Assembly (NCBI GenBank): GCA_019635795.1
Contig: JAHBYV010000009.1
Span: 1-64,000 of the forward strand
Length of the DNA stretch: 64,000 nucleotides
From: Rhizobiaceae bacterium
GTDB taxonomy: Bacteria > Pseudomonadota > Alphaproteobacteria > Rhizobiales > Rhizobiaceae
Direction: 5' to 3'
Under the pieces are notes generated by a model. It was not told where the DNA came from. It searched no databases and was given only the letters and a program-made list of their open reading frames with translations. Position 1 is the first letter of the stretch; every line of letters begins with the position of its first letter. This document shows, in pieces, positions 53,964-61,999 of the stretch. The translations under genes and the position numbers were made by a program.

Positions 53964-55567
53964 GCGAATAACCCGTGCAGGAACCAGCGACGTTCACCCT
54001 CCTCGCGTTCATAAAGCCCTTCACGAAACAGCCAGAACCGGCGACCATCGGAATCTTCCACGCGATAATAATCGCGTGTGGGGCGCGCCTTCTGATCGTG
54101 CCACCATTCTGCGGCTATGCGTTCAGGCCCTTCCGCCTGCGTTACGACGTGCAGTACCCGCCGCCAGCGAAACCGCACCGGCGCACCATCTGGCACCTCG
54201 GCAATTGCTTCAATTGCCTGTGGAGGCTCAAAAAGGGTCAACGGTCGCGCAGGCGGAGCTGCTTTTTCCGGTTCCGGCCACTTGGCCGAGACCGCATTGG
54301 ACCCAACGGGCACAAAGCGGGCGGCGAGTCGCGGATCATGGCTCTCATGAGCTATACAGCGCAGAACCTTATCTGCTCCTTGGCGAGCCACCAGCCTGTC
54401 TACCAAAGCAGCAACCGCCGTTTCATCCTCCTGCCGGCCATCCAGACTTTTTTGCATTTGCGCAAAAGGTTCGGCACACAACACCGACAGGCGGACAAGA
54501 TCAAAGCCGAAGCCGGGATCAAGCGAATCGCCAAGCGTTTCCATTTTCAGTTTCAGCAAGCGCAAGACGGCCCCTGGATCCCGCGCGCTGCGGGCCATTT
54601 CAATCGGTAGCCGGCGCACCCCACCATCGGAGCGAAAGAACCCGGCCTCCACCATACGAAGCCCAAGACCGCGCCTTTCCAGAAGTGCGCAAACCTCGCG
54701 GGAAAGCCCTTCGAGTACAGAGAGAATGCTATCCATTTCGCCAATCGGCTCAGCAAACTGTCGCTCAGCAATACAGGAAGGGGGTAAGCGCAGCGGCGTG
54801 ATGCGAATATCTTCCTCGCCCAGAATGCGCCGCAGCCTTTCCACCACCGGCTGCCCAAACCTTGCCGAAAGAACCTGTGATGGACGTGCCGCAATATCGC
54901 CGATGGTTTTCAATCCGGCACGAGAAAGTGCGAGCGTCGTTTGACTACCTGCCTGCAAGGCGGCAACAGGCAATGGATGAACGGCTTGCCTTTCCATTCC
55001 AGACAAAACAATCATTCCGCTCCCGAAACGACATAATGATCTGGCAGTATCTGGCGTTGACGCCAAAGTCATTTTCACTTTTACGCCCCGGCGCGTTGAA
55101 AGCCGCTTCACGCGCTCGCACAATCCTTCTTCGCCGCCAAAAAGATGCGCGCAACCCGTCACATCCAGCATAAGGCCAGCAGGGAGATCGAGTGCCACCA
55201 GCGGAGTGAACATTTCACAGACAAGCGCCAGCGTCTTTATCAGCCGCATATCTGCCGCCTCATCTGCTGCTTCAACGCGCAAGGCAGGAACGCACGCGCG
55301 CGCGTCGGCCAGCGTCATACCCACTACCAATCCCAGCGAAAGCGCGCGCTCATCACAGGCTGCAATCTTGAGCGACCCGTGTTCTTTCACTGTCAAGACA
55401 AGCGGCACTTCACCCTGTTCGCCTTTGTCTGCCAGGCGCTGCCTGTCGGTGGACAGGAAGGGAAACCACAGAGCCAGATAGCGGCGCTGCTCCAATGTCC
55501 TTGTCGGTGTGGGCTTCGGCACTTCCGGCAGAGGCTCCATGCCCTCTTTCTTCAAATTTTCCTGCAT
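53960..55567 (-). CDS. imuB: Inactive Y-family polymerase-like protein ImuB
   Basis: ImuB links ImuA and DnaE2 to the beta clamp in SOS mutagenesis. The 535-residue product begins MQENLKKEG; the conserved part starts at RRYLALWFPFLSTDR. It has the Y-family fold (LDVTGCAHLFGGEEG near residue 150), but the acidic metal-binding residues of active enzymes are missing, as in all ImuB. A C-terminal proline-containing region (PLTLFEPPQAIE) probably carries the clamp-binding site. The gene overlaps the imuA 3' end by 158 bp (131 bp if it starts at ATG 55540) and dnaE2 by 4 bp. Confidence 0.92.
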   Translation of the reverse strand: MQENLKKEGMEPLPEVPKPTPTRTLEQRRYLALWFPFLSTDRQRLADKGEQGEVPLVLTVKEHGSLKIAACDERALSLGLVVGMTLADARACVPALRVEAADEAADMRLIKTLALVCEMFTPLVALDLPAGLMLDVTGCAHLFGGEEGLCERVKRLSTRRGVKVKMTLASTPDTARSLCRFGSGMIVLSGMERQAVHPLPVAALQAGSQTTLALSRAGLKTIGDIAARPSQVLSARFGQPVVERLRRILGEEDIRITPLRLPPSCIAERQFAEPIGEMDSILSVLEGLSREVCALLERRGLGLRMVEAGFFRSDGGVRRLPIEMARSARDPGAVLRLLKLKMETLGDSLDPGFGFDLVRLSVLCAEPFAQMQKSLDGRQEDETAVAALVDRLVARQGADKVLRCIAHESHDPRLAARFVPVGSNAVSAKWPEPEKAAPPARPLTLFEPPQAIEAIAEVPDGAPVRFRWRRVLHVVTQAEGPERIAAEWWHDQKARPTRDYYRVEDSDGRRFWLFREGLYEREEGERRWFLHGLFA

Positions 55568-56261
55568 CGGGATTCCACTCCAGCACAAAATTGCTTGGTT
55601 CTGCGCCGCTCTTGCTGCGTAAAAGCCGGGCTTCCAAAACAGGAAACCCCGGCGCATTGGCAGGCAGGGCGCGTGATGCCAGCGGGCGCACCTGCCAGCG
55701 TGTTTCGGCAGCGGAAGGAACCGGCGTAACGGCCGAACGAAGAAAAAGCAGACGCAGCTCATTCGTGCGCGCCGCAAGCATGAGGCGGCGACTGGCCGCA
55801 AGATCATAGATCGGCGCAGTGCCGTTCAGTTCCAGCAATGCTCCTGCCAGCGCCTTGCAACGCGCAGCTTCCAGACCTGCCTGCAACAAATCGCGAGGAT
55901 TGCCCGCCCGCACCAGAATGAGCGATGCCGGATCGAAACCGAACGCACGCAGTCCCGGCGGATAAAGCCCGCCCGTTTCACTTTCCAGAAACGTATGGCG
56001 CACCCATAGCAAAGGCCCACTGCGAAGGCTGCGCAAGACACCCAGACCAAAGCCAACCAGTGCGGCATGATCCGCAGGAGCCGCGTAGGCTTCATGCAGG
56101 CCGGGACGGAAAAGAGCGCCTAACACGCCTGCCCTATTCGCCTGCTTTTCAGAGTCCGCAAAGGTTGGCCGTACCAGCGTACTGGCACGAACAATAGAAT
56201 CCTGTCCGGCTCCGGAGACAAAAAGGGATCGTCCCCGCAACCGCGTTGTCGGTTCGGGCAT
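55410..56261 (-). CDS. imuA: SOS mutagenesis accessory protein ImuA
   Basis: ImuA is a RecA/SulA-like protein required with ImuB and DnaE2 for damage-induced mutagenesis. The 283-residue protein has the RecA-like core (GALFRPGLHEAYA, LWVRHTFLESETGGLYPPGLRAFGFDPASLILVRAGN, LRLLFLRSAVTPVPSAAETRWQV) without a canonical Walker A. The C-terminal about 50 residues (NPDAGKFEERGHGAS...) are low-complexity and lie in the region that overlaps imuB in another frame. A LexA box is located 10-24 bp before its start, so the cassette is SOS-controlled. Confidence 0.9.
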   Translation of the reverse strand: MPEPTTRLRGRSLFVSGAGQDSIVRASTLVRPTFADSEKQANRAGVLGALFRPGLHEAYAAPADHAALVGFGLGVLRSLRSGPLLWVRHTFLESETGGLYPPGLRAFGFDPASLILVRAGNPRDLLQAGLEAARCKALAGALLELNGTAPIYDLAASRRLMLAARTNELRLLFLRSAVTPVPSAAETRWQVRPLASRALPANAPGFPVLEARLLRSKSGAEPSNFVLEWNPDAGKFEERGHGASAGSAEAHTDKDIGAAPLSGSVVSLPVHRQAAPGRQRRTG

Positions 56262-56270
56262 GGCAGATAT

Positions 56271-56285
56271 GTTCCTGTTATGTTC
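56271..56285. promoter_or_regulatory. LexA (SOS) box of imuA-imuB-dnaE2
   Basis: GTTC-N7-GTTC (56271-56274 and 56282-56285), the direct-repeat LexA site of alphaproteobacteria, stands 10 bp upstream of the imuA start. A TTGACT in the hairpin at 56297-56323 could serve as the -35. Confidence 0.88.
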
Positions 56286-56296
56286 CTATTTCAAAC

Positions 56297-56323
56297 GCCC
56301 CTTTGACCAAAGAGTCAAGGGGC
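56297..56323. other. Stem-loop upstream of imuA
   Basis: GCCCCTTTGAC and GTCAAGGGGC form a 10-bp stem with one bulged T and a 6-base loop, between the grpE hairpin and the LexA box. It might add to termination of grpE transcription or be part of the imuA promoter region. Confidence 0.4.
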
Positions 56324-56406
56324 TGAAATGGGGAATAATGGAACAGGCTGTTCCCGGATCAAACTGGAACCTGCGCTCAGCCATCTATCTTTCGAAAGAC
56401 AGCAGC

Positions 56407-56428
56407 CCTCGGGCACAAGCCCGAGGGG
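56407..56428 (-). terminator. Hairpin after grpE
   Basis: CCCTCGGGC (56407-56415) and GCCCGAGGG (56420-56428) form a perfect 9-bp GC stem with a 4-base loop, 18 bp past the grpE stop. Only a weak T-rich tail follows on the minus strand, but the stem strength supports a terminator. Confidence 0.7.
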
Positions 56429-56446
56429 AAGCCTACAAAGCACAAA

Positions 56447-57073
56447 TCAGGCGTCTTTTTCGGCCTGTTCGTTGACAGGGCCAGGTTCGGCGGTGTTGGT
56501 GTTTGCGGGTGCAGCTTTCGGCCCGCCAGTAGAAACCCCTACCATTGCGGGGCGAAGAACCCGTTCGCCAATGGAATATCCCGGCTGCACAACTTGTATA
56601 ACCGTACCGGAAGGAACGGTCGGGTTCGGCACTTCAAACATGGCCTGATGGAAATTCGGATCAAACCGTTCGCCCTGCGGGTCGAGCTTTTTGACACCGT
56701 GACGTTCCAGAGCGGCCAGCATCCCGCGTTCAGTCAGGTCTACGCCTTCAAACAAAGCCTTGAACGCGGCATCACCCGATTCGCGCGCTTCCGCAGGAAT
56801 CGCATCAAGACCGCGGCGCAAATTGTCGGAAACCGTCAGCATGTCGCGCGCGAAATTCGCAATGGCGTAAGAACGTGCGTCCTGCACATCACGAGCCGTG
56901 CGACGGCGCAGGTTTTCCATTTCCGCCGCAAGCCGCAATGCGCGGTCTTTCAGCTCTTCATTTTCCTGCATGAAGCGCTGCAAAACATCGAAATCGCTTT
57001 CCGGATTCGCCGTGGCATCCTCCGGGGCAACGCTTTCGTTGAAAACAGGTTCTTCGTTGGGTTTGTTGTTCAT
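56447..57073 (-). CDS. grpE: DnaK nucleotide exchange factor GrpE
   Basis: GrpE releases ADP from DnaK in the Hsp70 cycle. The 208-residue protein has an N-terminal acidic region, a long coiled coil (about 30-75, [31 protein letters not shown]) and the C-terminal beta-domain with [14 protein letters not shown] and [17 protein letters not shown]. The start is MNNKPNEEP; an upstream in-frame ATG is in the leader. A sigma-32-like promoter lies about 40-65 bp upstream. dnaK and dnaJ are not in the window. Confidence 0.95.
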   Translation of the reverse strand: MNNKPNEEPVFNESVAPEDATANPESDFDVLQRFMQENEELKDRALRLAAEMENLRRRTARDVQDARSYAIANFARDMLTVSDNLRRGLDAIPAEARESGDAAFKALFEGVDLTERGMLAALERHGVKKLDPQGERFDPNFHQAMFEVPNPTVPSGTVIQVVQPGYSIGERVLRPAMVGVSTGGPKAAPANTNTAEPGPVNEQAEKDA

Positions 57074-57109
57074 CACATAACCTTGGGAAGGTGCTAAAAC
57101 TTTTGCCCG

Positions 57110-57138
57110 ATATCGAGGTTCAGACCACAAAAATCAAG
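57110..57138 (-). promoter_or_regulatory. Sigma-32-like promoter of grpE
   Basis: On the minus strand CTTGAT (57138-57133) and CGATAT (57115-57110) are separated by exactly 17 bp, one mismatch per hexamer from the CTTGAA/CCATAT pair found before hsp20. Position and the heat-shock gene downstream support it. Confidence 0.55.
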
Positions 57139-57270
57139 GGCATGATACAATTCAAAGCCAAAGATTGGATGGCAGTGAACTTTACTAAAGCTTTACCTTA
57201 AATAAAAACAAATGTTCTAAATCTGGCACCAAACGTCCATTATCGCGTTATCGACCCGCGAGGTGCGAAA

Positions 57271-57456
57271 ATGTGGAGTTCAGATAGTCATCACAAAGAC
57301 AAAGAGGCCGTTGCCGCCCGCCGCATGATTTCAGATGCGCAAACGAGACGCTATACGGCTGCCCTGCCTCAATTTCGGGTGGAAGAACACCTGCCACCTG
57401 AAATGGAAGCCATGCTGCGGCGACTGGAAGAGGCGGAACGTAAAGCGCGGCCTTAA
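57271..57456 (+). CDS. Small charged protein, 61 residues, function unknown
   Basis: MWSSDSHHKDKEAVAARRM... is preceded by a GAGGTG ribosome site at proper distance. The product is helical and charged, with a C-terminal half PPEMEAMLRRLEEAERKARP that looks like a short coiled coil, and no hydrophobic segment. Its TAA stop overlaps that of the convergent DUF934 gene (TTAA), a pattern shared by three other real gene pairs here, which favours a genuine gene. I do not recognise a family. Confidence 0.6.
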   Translation: MWSSDSHHKDKEAVAARRMISDAQTRRYTAALPQFRVEEHLPPEMEAMLRRLEEAERKARP

Positions 57457-57986
57457 GCCGGCAAGCGCCGCCACGAATATTTCCCGGCTGGCTTGTCGGA
57501 GCGCGCAGAAGGCTGGGAATATAAGCCAAGGCCACCTGTGCGGCCTTCCTCAATCCAGCGCAAAAGCACTGGATGGGAAACCTCAAACTCATCGAACCCG
57601 ACGCGCAGCATGTGAGAAAGCTGATCCGGCAAGACCTGCCCGACAGCGCGGACGGTGCCTTTATACCCGTACCTGCGGCGCAAAATTTCTGCTTTCGAGA
57701 AGCTTCGCCCGTCGCTGAATGCCGGAAACTCCAACGCTATCAGCGGAAGGTTTTCGAGATAGTCGGCGATTGCCTCAATCTTGTCGCCAGATTTCAGGCG
57801 CACTCCAATTCGATGGTTAGCACTGCGCCGCGTCTGTGCATCAAGCGCCAAAAACGCACTCAACGGCAGGATCACATCACCGGTAACGGAGAAATCGTCA
57901 CCGTCCTCTATGTGCCGCCAGCTATCGTCGCGGAACCCTTCCGGCGTCCACAGGCGCACATTTGTCTGTTCAGCGACTTCACTCAT
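57453..57986 (-). CDS. DUF934 protein of the sulfite reductase operon
   Basis: The 177-residue protein shows the DUF934 pattern: LPLSAFLALDAQTRRSANHRIGVRLKSGDKIEAIADYLENLPLIALEFPAFSDGRSFSKAEILRRR in pieces, and GYKGTVRAVGQVLPDQL near residue 110. It is nearly always the last gene of cysI-cysH operons in proteobacteria, as here (15 bp after cysH). It has been regarded as an accessory oxidoreductase factor for sulfite reduction, but the biochemical role is not established. Confidence 0.88.
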   Translation of the reverse strand: MSEVAEQTNVRLWTPEGFRDDSWRHIEDGDDFSVTGDVILPLSAFLALDAQTRRSANHRIGVRLKSGDKIEAIADYLENLPLIALEFPAFSDGRSFSKAEILRRRYGYKGTVRAVGQVLPDQLSHMLRVGFDEFEVSHPVLLRWIEEGRTGGLGLYSQPSARSDKPAGKYSWRRLPA

Positions 57987-58001
57987 TTGACTTCTTTCAT
58001 T

Positions 58002-58754
58002 TCAGTGCCCTGCAGCATTCAGCGAGCGATCCAGGCCGGTTAAATGTATGCCGCATTCTACCTTCGCCTGCCCTGCCCAGCGGCCGCTGCGCGCGTCCTC
58101 TCCAGGCTTGACCGGTTGGGTGCAGGGAAAGCAGCCAATCGACAAATATCCATAGGCGACCAGCGGATTTTCGCGCAGCGCGTGGCTCCGCATATAATCG
58201 GCAAGGTCAGAGGTGGACCATCGCGCCAAAGGATTGATCCGCAGGCGTGCGCCAACAGTTTCGAATGCCGCGAGTTGAGAGCGCGTTACCGCCTGAAACC
58301 GCTTGCGACCAGTAAACCACGCACGAAAAGGCTCTACCCCTCGCGCCAGTGGCTCGACCTTCCGGATTTCGCAACAGGCGTCCGTATCTCGCTGATGCAA
58401 TGTCCCATCCGGGTCTTGCGCACTCAGCAACACGTCTTGCGGTGTCAGGATACGTATGTCGCGCAAGCCGAAATCGGCAACCAATGCGTCCCGATATTCC
58501 AGCGTCTCTCCGAAATGCTTTCCGGTATCCAGAAACAGCACGGGCAGATCGCGATCAATTTGCGAAACCATATGCAACAGCACGGCGGAATCGGCACCGA
58601 ACGACGAGACGGTCGCAATCCCGCCCACACCGAAATGTTCCACCGATTGCGCAATGATTTCATGAGGCGACGCAGCCCCATACCGCGCTTCCAGCGCGGA
58701 TGCTTCGGCGGTGGCTTGTCGTTCTGCCTCAAGCGGCTCTGGCTTCGCTTCCAT
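58002..58754 (-). CDS. cysH: Adenylylsulfate (APS) reductase
   Basis: CysH reduces activated sulfate to sulfite. In 250 residues it has the nucleotide loop TVSSFGADSAVLLHMVSQ (near residue 47), the CC pair in DTDACCEIRKVEPL (near 123), a second Cys pair in GCFPCTQPVKPGEDARSGRW (near 207) and the catalytic ECGIHL near the C-terminus. The two Cys pairs bind a [4Fe-4S] cluster, so this is the APS-using type rather than the PAPS enzyme. It overlaps the 3' end of cysI by 26 bp; an upstream extension into cysI is spurious. Confidence 0.93.
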   Translation of the reverse strand: MEAKPEPLEAERQATAEASALEARYGAASPHEIIAQSVEHFGVGGIATVSSFGADSAVLLHMVSQIDRDLPVLFLDTGKHFGETLEYRDALVADFGLRDIRILTPQDVLLSAQDPDGTLHQRDTDACCEIRKVEPLARGVEPFRAWFTGRKRFQAVTRSQLAAFETVGARLRINPLARWSTSDLADYMRSHALRENPLVAYGYLSIGCFPCTQPVKPGEDARSGRWAGQAKVECGIHLTGLDRSLNAAGH

Positions 58755-60399
58755 AGAGCGCCTCCTTGAAGGGAGCAGGCCCCACACGGCGGTAGGTATC
58801 GAGGAATTTTTCGTCACCGCCATTTCGAACCGCGAGATAGGTTTGAACAATGGTCTCGATCGCGTCGGTGATCTCGTCTGGCCCGAAACCGCGCCCGATG
58901 ATTTCCCCGATCGAGGTGTTTTCATCCCCCGACCCGCCCAGCGTTACCTGATAGAGTTCCGCGCCCTTCTTCTCGACACCCAGAATGCCGATATGACCAA
59001 CATGGTGATGGCCACAGGCATTGATGCAGCCAGAGATTTTCAGCTTCAGTTCACCAATCTCACGCTGGCGTTCCAGTGATGCAAAGCGGCGGGATATGTC
59101 CTGCGCAACCGATATGGATCGCGCATTTGCCAGAGCGCAATAGTCCAGGCCCGGGCACGCAATAATGTCCGTTATGAGGTTGGAATTGGCGGTCGCCAGT
59201 CCGATTTCCACCAGCCTGTCGTAAACCGCCCGCAAATCAGCCCGTGCAACATGCGGCAGGATAAGGTTCTGTTCGTGGCTGACCCGAATTTCGTTGAACG
59301 CATAATCCTCGGCAATGCCTGCAACGGCCTCCATCTGCTCGGCGGAGGCATCGCCCGGAGTTTCGCCAATGCCCTTGAGCGAGATTGTCACAGCCGCATA
59401 GTCGGGGTGGCGGTGGGTAACGACATTCTGATCCAACCATTCGCCGAAACTGCGCGAGTCAAGCCGCGCCTGCTTTATCCGGTCATCATCTTCCGGCCTG
59501 TCAGGAAGCTGCGGCGGTGCAAAATAGGCTTCGATTGCGCGAATATCGGCCTGCGGCAATGCAAGCTCCGTATCCTTCAAGTCGGCCCATTCGGCTTCCA
59601 CCTGACGAGCGAATTCGTCCACGCCGGTTTCGTGCACGAGGATTTTGATGCGGGCCTTGTATTTGTTGTCCCGCCGTCCGTTGAGATTGTAAACTCGCAA
59701 GACCGCGGTCGTGTAGGACAGCAAATCCTTTTCGGGCAAGAAATCCCGGATCTTTTTGGCGACCATTGGGGTTCTGCCCTGCCCGCCGCCGACATAGACA
59801 GCAAAGCCAAGCTCACCTTTTTCATTCTTCTTCAGATGCAAACCGATGTCGTGCGTCTGGATCGCCGCACGGTCGCGCTCGGCGCCAGTCACCGCAATCT
59901 TGAACTTGCGAGGCAAAAAGGAAAATTCGGGATGCACTGACGACCATTGCCGCAAGATTTCAGCATAAGGACGCGGGTCGGCAACTTCATCAGCAGCCGC
60001 ACCGGCAAAATGATCTGCCGTCACATTGCGTATGCAATTTCCGGAAGTCTGGATGCAGTGCATTTCGACGCTGGCAAGGTCCGACAGAATTGCCGGAACG
60101 TCCGACAGGGCAGGCCAGTTGAACTGCAAGTTCTGCCGCGTGGTAAAATGGCCGTAGCCTTTGTCATAGGTGCGCGCAATGTGAGCCAGCATACGAAGTT
60201 GCCGCGGATTGAGCGTTCCGTACGGGATTGCGATACGCAGCATATAGGCATGGAGCTGGAGATAAACGCCATTCATCAATCGCAATGGACGAAACTGGTC
60301 TTCCGTTATTTCGCCGGCTAAGCGTCGATTGACCTGATCGGTGAATTCGGCCACACGAGCCTTCACAAAATCATGGTCGAATTCATCGTAGCGATACAT
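58729..60399 (-). CDS. cysI: Sulfite (or nitrite) reductase hemoprotein, siroheme-[4Fe-4S]
   Basis: CysI reduces sulfite to sulfide by six electrons. The 556-residue protein has the two-fold repeat of this family and the cluster/siroheme cysteines in ACPGLDYCALANA (near residue 415) and SGCINACGHHHVGHIG (near 455). No cysJ flavoprotein gene is present, so electrons likely come from ferredoxin; a ferredoxin-NADP reductase gene is close by. It lies between the DUF2849 gene and cysH in the cys operon. Start MYRYDEFDHDF is preceded by a good GGGAG site. Confidence 0.93.
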   Translation of the reverse strand: MYRYDEFDHDFVKARVAEFTDQVNRRLAGEITEDQFRPLRLMNGVYLQLHAYMLRIAIPYGTLNPRQLRMLAHIARTYDKGYGHFTTRQNLQFNWPALSDVPAILSDLASVEMHCIQTSGNCIRNVTADHFAGAAADEVADPRPYAEILRQWSSVHPEFSFLPRKFKIAVTGAERDRAAIQTHDIGLHLKKNEKGELGFAVYVGGGQGRTPMVAKKIRDFLPEKDLLSYTTAVLRVYNLNGRRDNKYKARIKILVHETGVDEFARQVEAEWADLKDTELALPQADIRAIEAYFAPPQLPDRPEDDDRIKQARLDSRSFGEWLDQNVVTHRHPDYAAVTISLKGIGETPGDASAEQMEAVAGIAEDYAFNEIRVSHEQNLILPHVARADLRAVYDRLVEIGLATANSNLITDIIACPGLDYCALANARSISVAQDISRRFASLERQREIGELKLKISGCINACGHHHVGHIGILGVEKKGAELYQVTLGGSGDENTSIGEIIGRGFGPDEITDAIETIVQTYLAVRNGGDEKFLDTYRRVGPAPFKEALYGSEARAA

Positions 60400-60430
60400 T
60401 AATACGCTCCCTGAGCCTTCTTTTGCGCGG

Positions 60431-60724
60431 TCAGGCCGCGCGGGCCTGCTTGCCATGGTCCAACCGGTTTGTGGGACCAGCAGCGCGAATACGCTCGCGC
60501 AGGCGCTGCGGCACGATTGCGCCATCAACAACATTGACGTCTATCAGATCGACGTCTGTTACGAGATTTTGCGCAAACGCGGCTTTGCCAATGGCATCCA
60601 GCCGCTCCTCGCCGGTTTTGTCTTCGGCGAGGGTCGATCCCTGAATCACGTCCTGCCAACCGTTTGTATCGGAATACCAAACTGCCTCGCCATCGGTCAG
60701 TCGGTTTGCGGTCAAAACCTTCAT
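60431..60724 (-). CDS. DUF2849 protein
   Basis: The 97-residue protein shows the DUF2849 start MKVLTANRLTDGEAVWYSDTNGW and ending VDGAIVPQRLRERIRAAGPTNRLD. It lies between cysG and cysI, overlapping cysG by 4 bp (ATGA) and standing 31 bp before cysI. This position is conserved in alphaproteobacteria, suggesting a role in sulfite reductase assembly or regulation. No motif for a specific activity is visible. Confidence 0.9.
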   Translation of the reverse strand: MKVLTANRLTDGEAVWYSDTNGWQDVIQGSTLAEDKTGEERLDAIGKAAFAQNLVTDVDLIDVNVVDGAIVPQRLRERIRAAGPTNRLDHGKQARAA

Positions 60725-61785
60725 GCGGCTTTCTCCATCACCTTGTCGCGGGCTGGCGCAATAGCATGGGCAAGCGGCGCAACCACGCCAGGCACAAGCT
60801 CATAAGAAATATCGGCCGCGCGTAACGCTGCGATTTCTTCGCCCGCCTTGCCGAACATCAGCAAATCGCCAAGCTTCAGCCGAACGACGCGCTTGCCTTC
60901 AAGCGCCAGCTTTACCAGCAGGTCATTGATCTGGCGCTGAATTGCAGCATCACAATTTTTCCCGACCGAAATTCTGTCCGCATCCCGCCGTCCCATCGAA
61001 ACAAGAACTTCCGGAACGCTTTCGTCATGCACAATCACATCTGCTTCCATCAAATGCCGCTGGGCACGCAAAGTCAGCAAATCTTCCGCGCCAGGCCCTG
61101 CTCCAACCAGCGACACATGACCGGTGATACCCTGCCTTCTCAAAAGCAATTCGGTGGCAGCGGCGCGAGCCTCATCAATATGGCCGATCTCCATTTGCCG
61201 CGAAGGTTCGCCGGTGAAGAACTCCGCCCAGAACCGCCGACGCTCAGTGCCTTTCGGAACGAAGCGCTCCACCGAAGCCCTGAACGCCTCGCCAAGCGAA
61301 GCCAATGCGCCAAGTGAAGGAGCCAACATACGGTCGATACGAGCGCGCAGCATTTGAGACAACACCGGGCCTGCACCCTCCGTGCCGATGGCAACGCAGA
61401 CTGGAGCCCTGTTCACAATCGCCGGTGTATAGAAGTCGCAAAGCTCCGGTCGATCCACGGCATTAACGGCTATGCCGAGACGACGTGCATCATCGCTGAC
61501 GCGCTGATCGAGCGTGGCCTCACCACTCGCTGCAAAGACGAGCCGCGCACCCTCCAGATGTGATGGCGCATAATCCTCGGCAATGTGCTCCGCGCCATTG
61601 CCGGTTATCCATTCGGCAAAGCCAGTCTCAACATCGCGCGCGATAATGTGCAGACGCGCGGATGACTGGCCAAGAAGCCGCGCCTTGGCGAAGGCTTCGT
61701 CGCCACCGCCGACAATCACGACCACCTCACCCGCGACGCGGATGAATACCGGAAATGCATTCAGTTTTGGCGCGCCTACCGTCAC
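60721..61785 (-). CDS. cysG: Siroheme synthase CysG with a shortened, degenerate methyltransferase half
   Basis: CysG makes siroheme for sulfite reductase. Residues 1-215 form the precorrin-2 dehydrogenase/ferrochelatase part (VVIVGGGDEAFAKARLL; DRPELCDFYTPAIVNRAPVCVAI; GPVLSQMLRARIDRML), which looks intact. Residues 221-354 correspond to only the first half of the uroporphyrinogen-III C-methyltransferase domain (GHVSLVGAGPGAEDLLTLRA). The SAM-binding signature usually written RLKGGDPFIFGRGGEE reads RLKLGDLLMFGKAGEE, and the protein stops shortly after VPGV, about 100-120 residues early. The methyltransferase is therefore probably inactive and replaced by a CobA elsewhere. The 4-bp overlap with DUF2849 argues against a recent frameshift. 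Confidence 0.88.
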   Translation of the reverse strand: MTVGAPKLNAFPVFIRVAGEVVVIVGGGDEAFAKARLLGQSSARLHIIARDVETGFAEWITGNGAEHIAEDYAPSHLEGARLVFAASGEATLDQRVSDDARRLGIAVNAVDRPELCDFYTPAIVNRAPVCVAIGTEGAGPVLSQMLRARIDRMLAPSLGALASLGEAFRASVERFVPKGTERRRFWAEFFTGEPSRQMEIGHIDEARAAATELLLRRQGITGHVSLVGAGPGAEDLLTLRAQRHLMEADVIVHDESVPEVLVSMGRRDADRISVGKNCDAAIQRQINDLLVKLALEGKRVVRLKLGDLLMFGKAGEEIAALRAADISYELVPGVVAPLAHAIAPARDKVMEKAA

Positions 61786-61846
61786 AGCTCAGGACTCCTG
61801 AAATCAGGTCCGTTTTACCCGCTGGACTGCGACTGCATAAGAAACC

Positions 61847-61868
61847 GCCTCGCGCGCAAGAGCGAGGC
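61847..61868 (-). terminator. Hairpin between fpr and cysG
   Basis: GCCTCGC (61847-61853) and GCGAGGC (61862-61868) form a perfect 7-bp stem with an 8-base loop. On the minus strand it is followed by GGTTTCTTAT, a modest T-rich tail, about 130 bp after the fpr stop and 60 bp before the cysG start. It probably ends fpr transcription and separates the two units. Confidence 0.55.
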
Positions 61869-61999
61869 AGCCAATGTTTTTTTCGGTATTCTATGAAATG
61901 TCAGAAAATTATTCCGTCAGCCACGCCCGAGGCAGGCATAACGATAAAGTGGGGGCCGGGATGGTTCACAGACCGTCCCTGCCCGGTCGTCCTACGCAC

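Noticed and set aside
58755..58925. Upstream extension of cysH by 57 residues
   Set aside because: It lies inside the cysI coding region and shows no APS reductase similarity; the ATG at 58754 gives the normal length.
60400..60534. Upstream extension of cysI by 45 residues
   Set aside because: It would overlap the DUF2849 gene in another frame; the sulfite reductase family starts at MYRYDEFDH.
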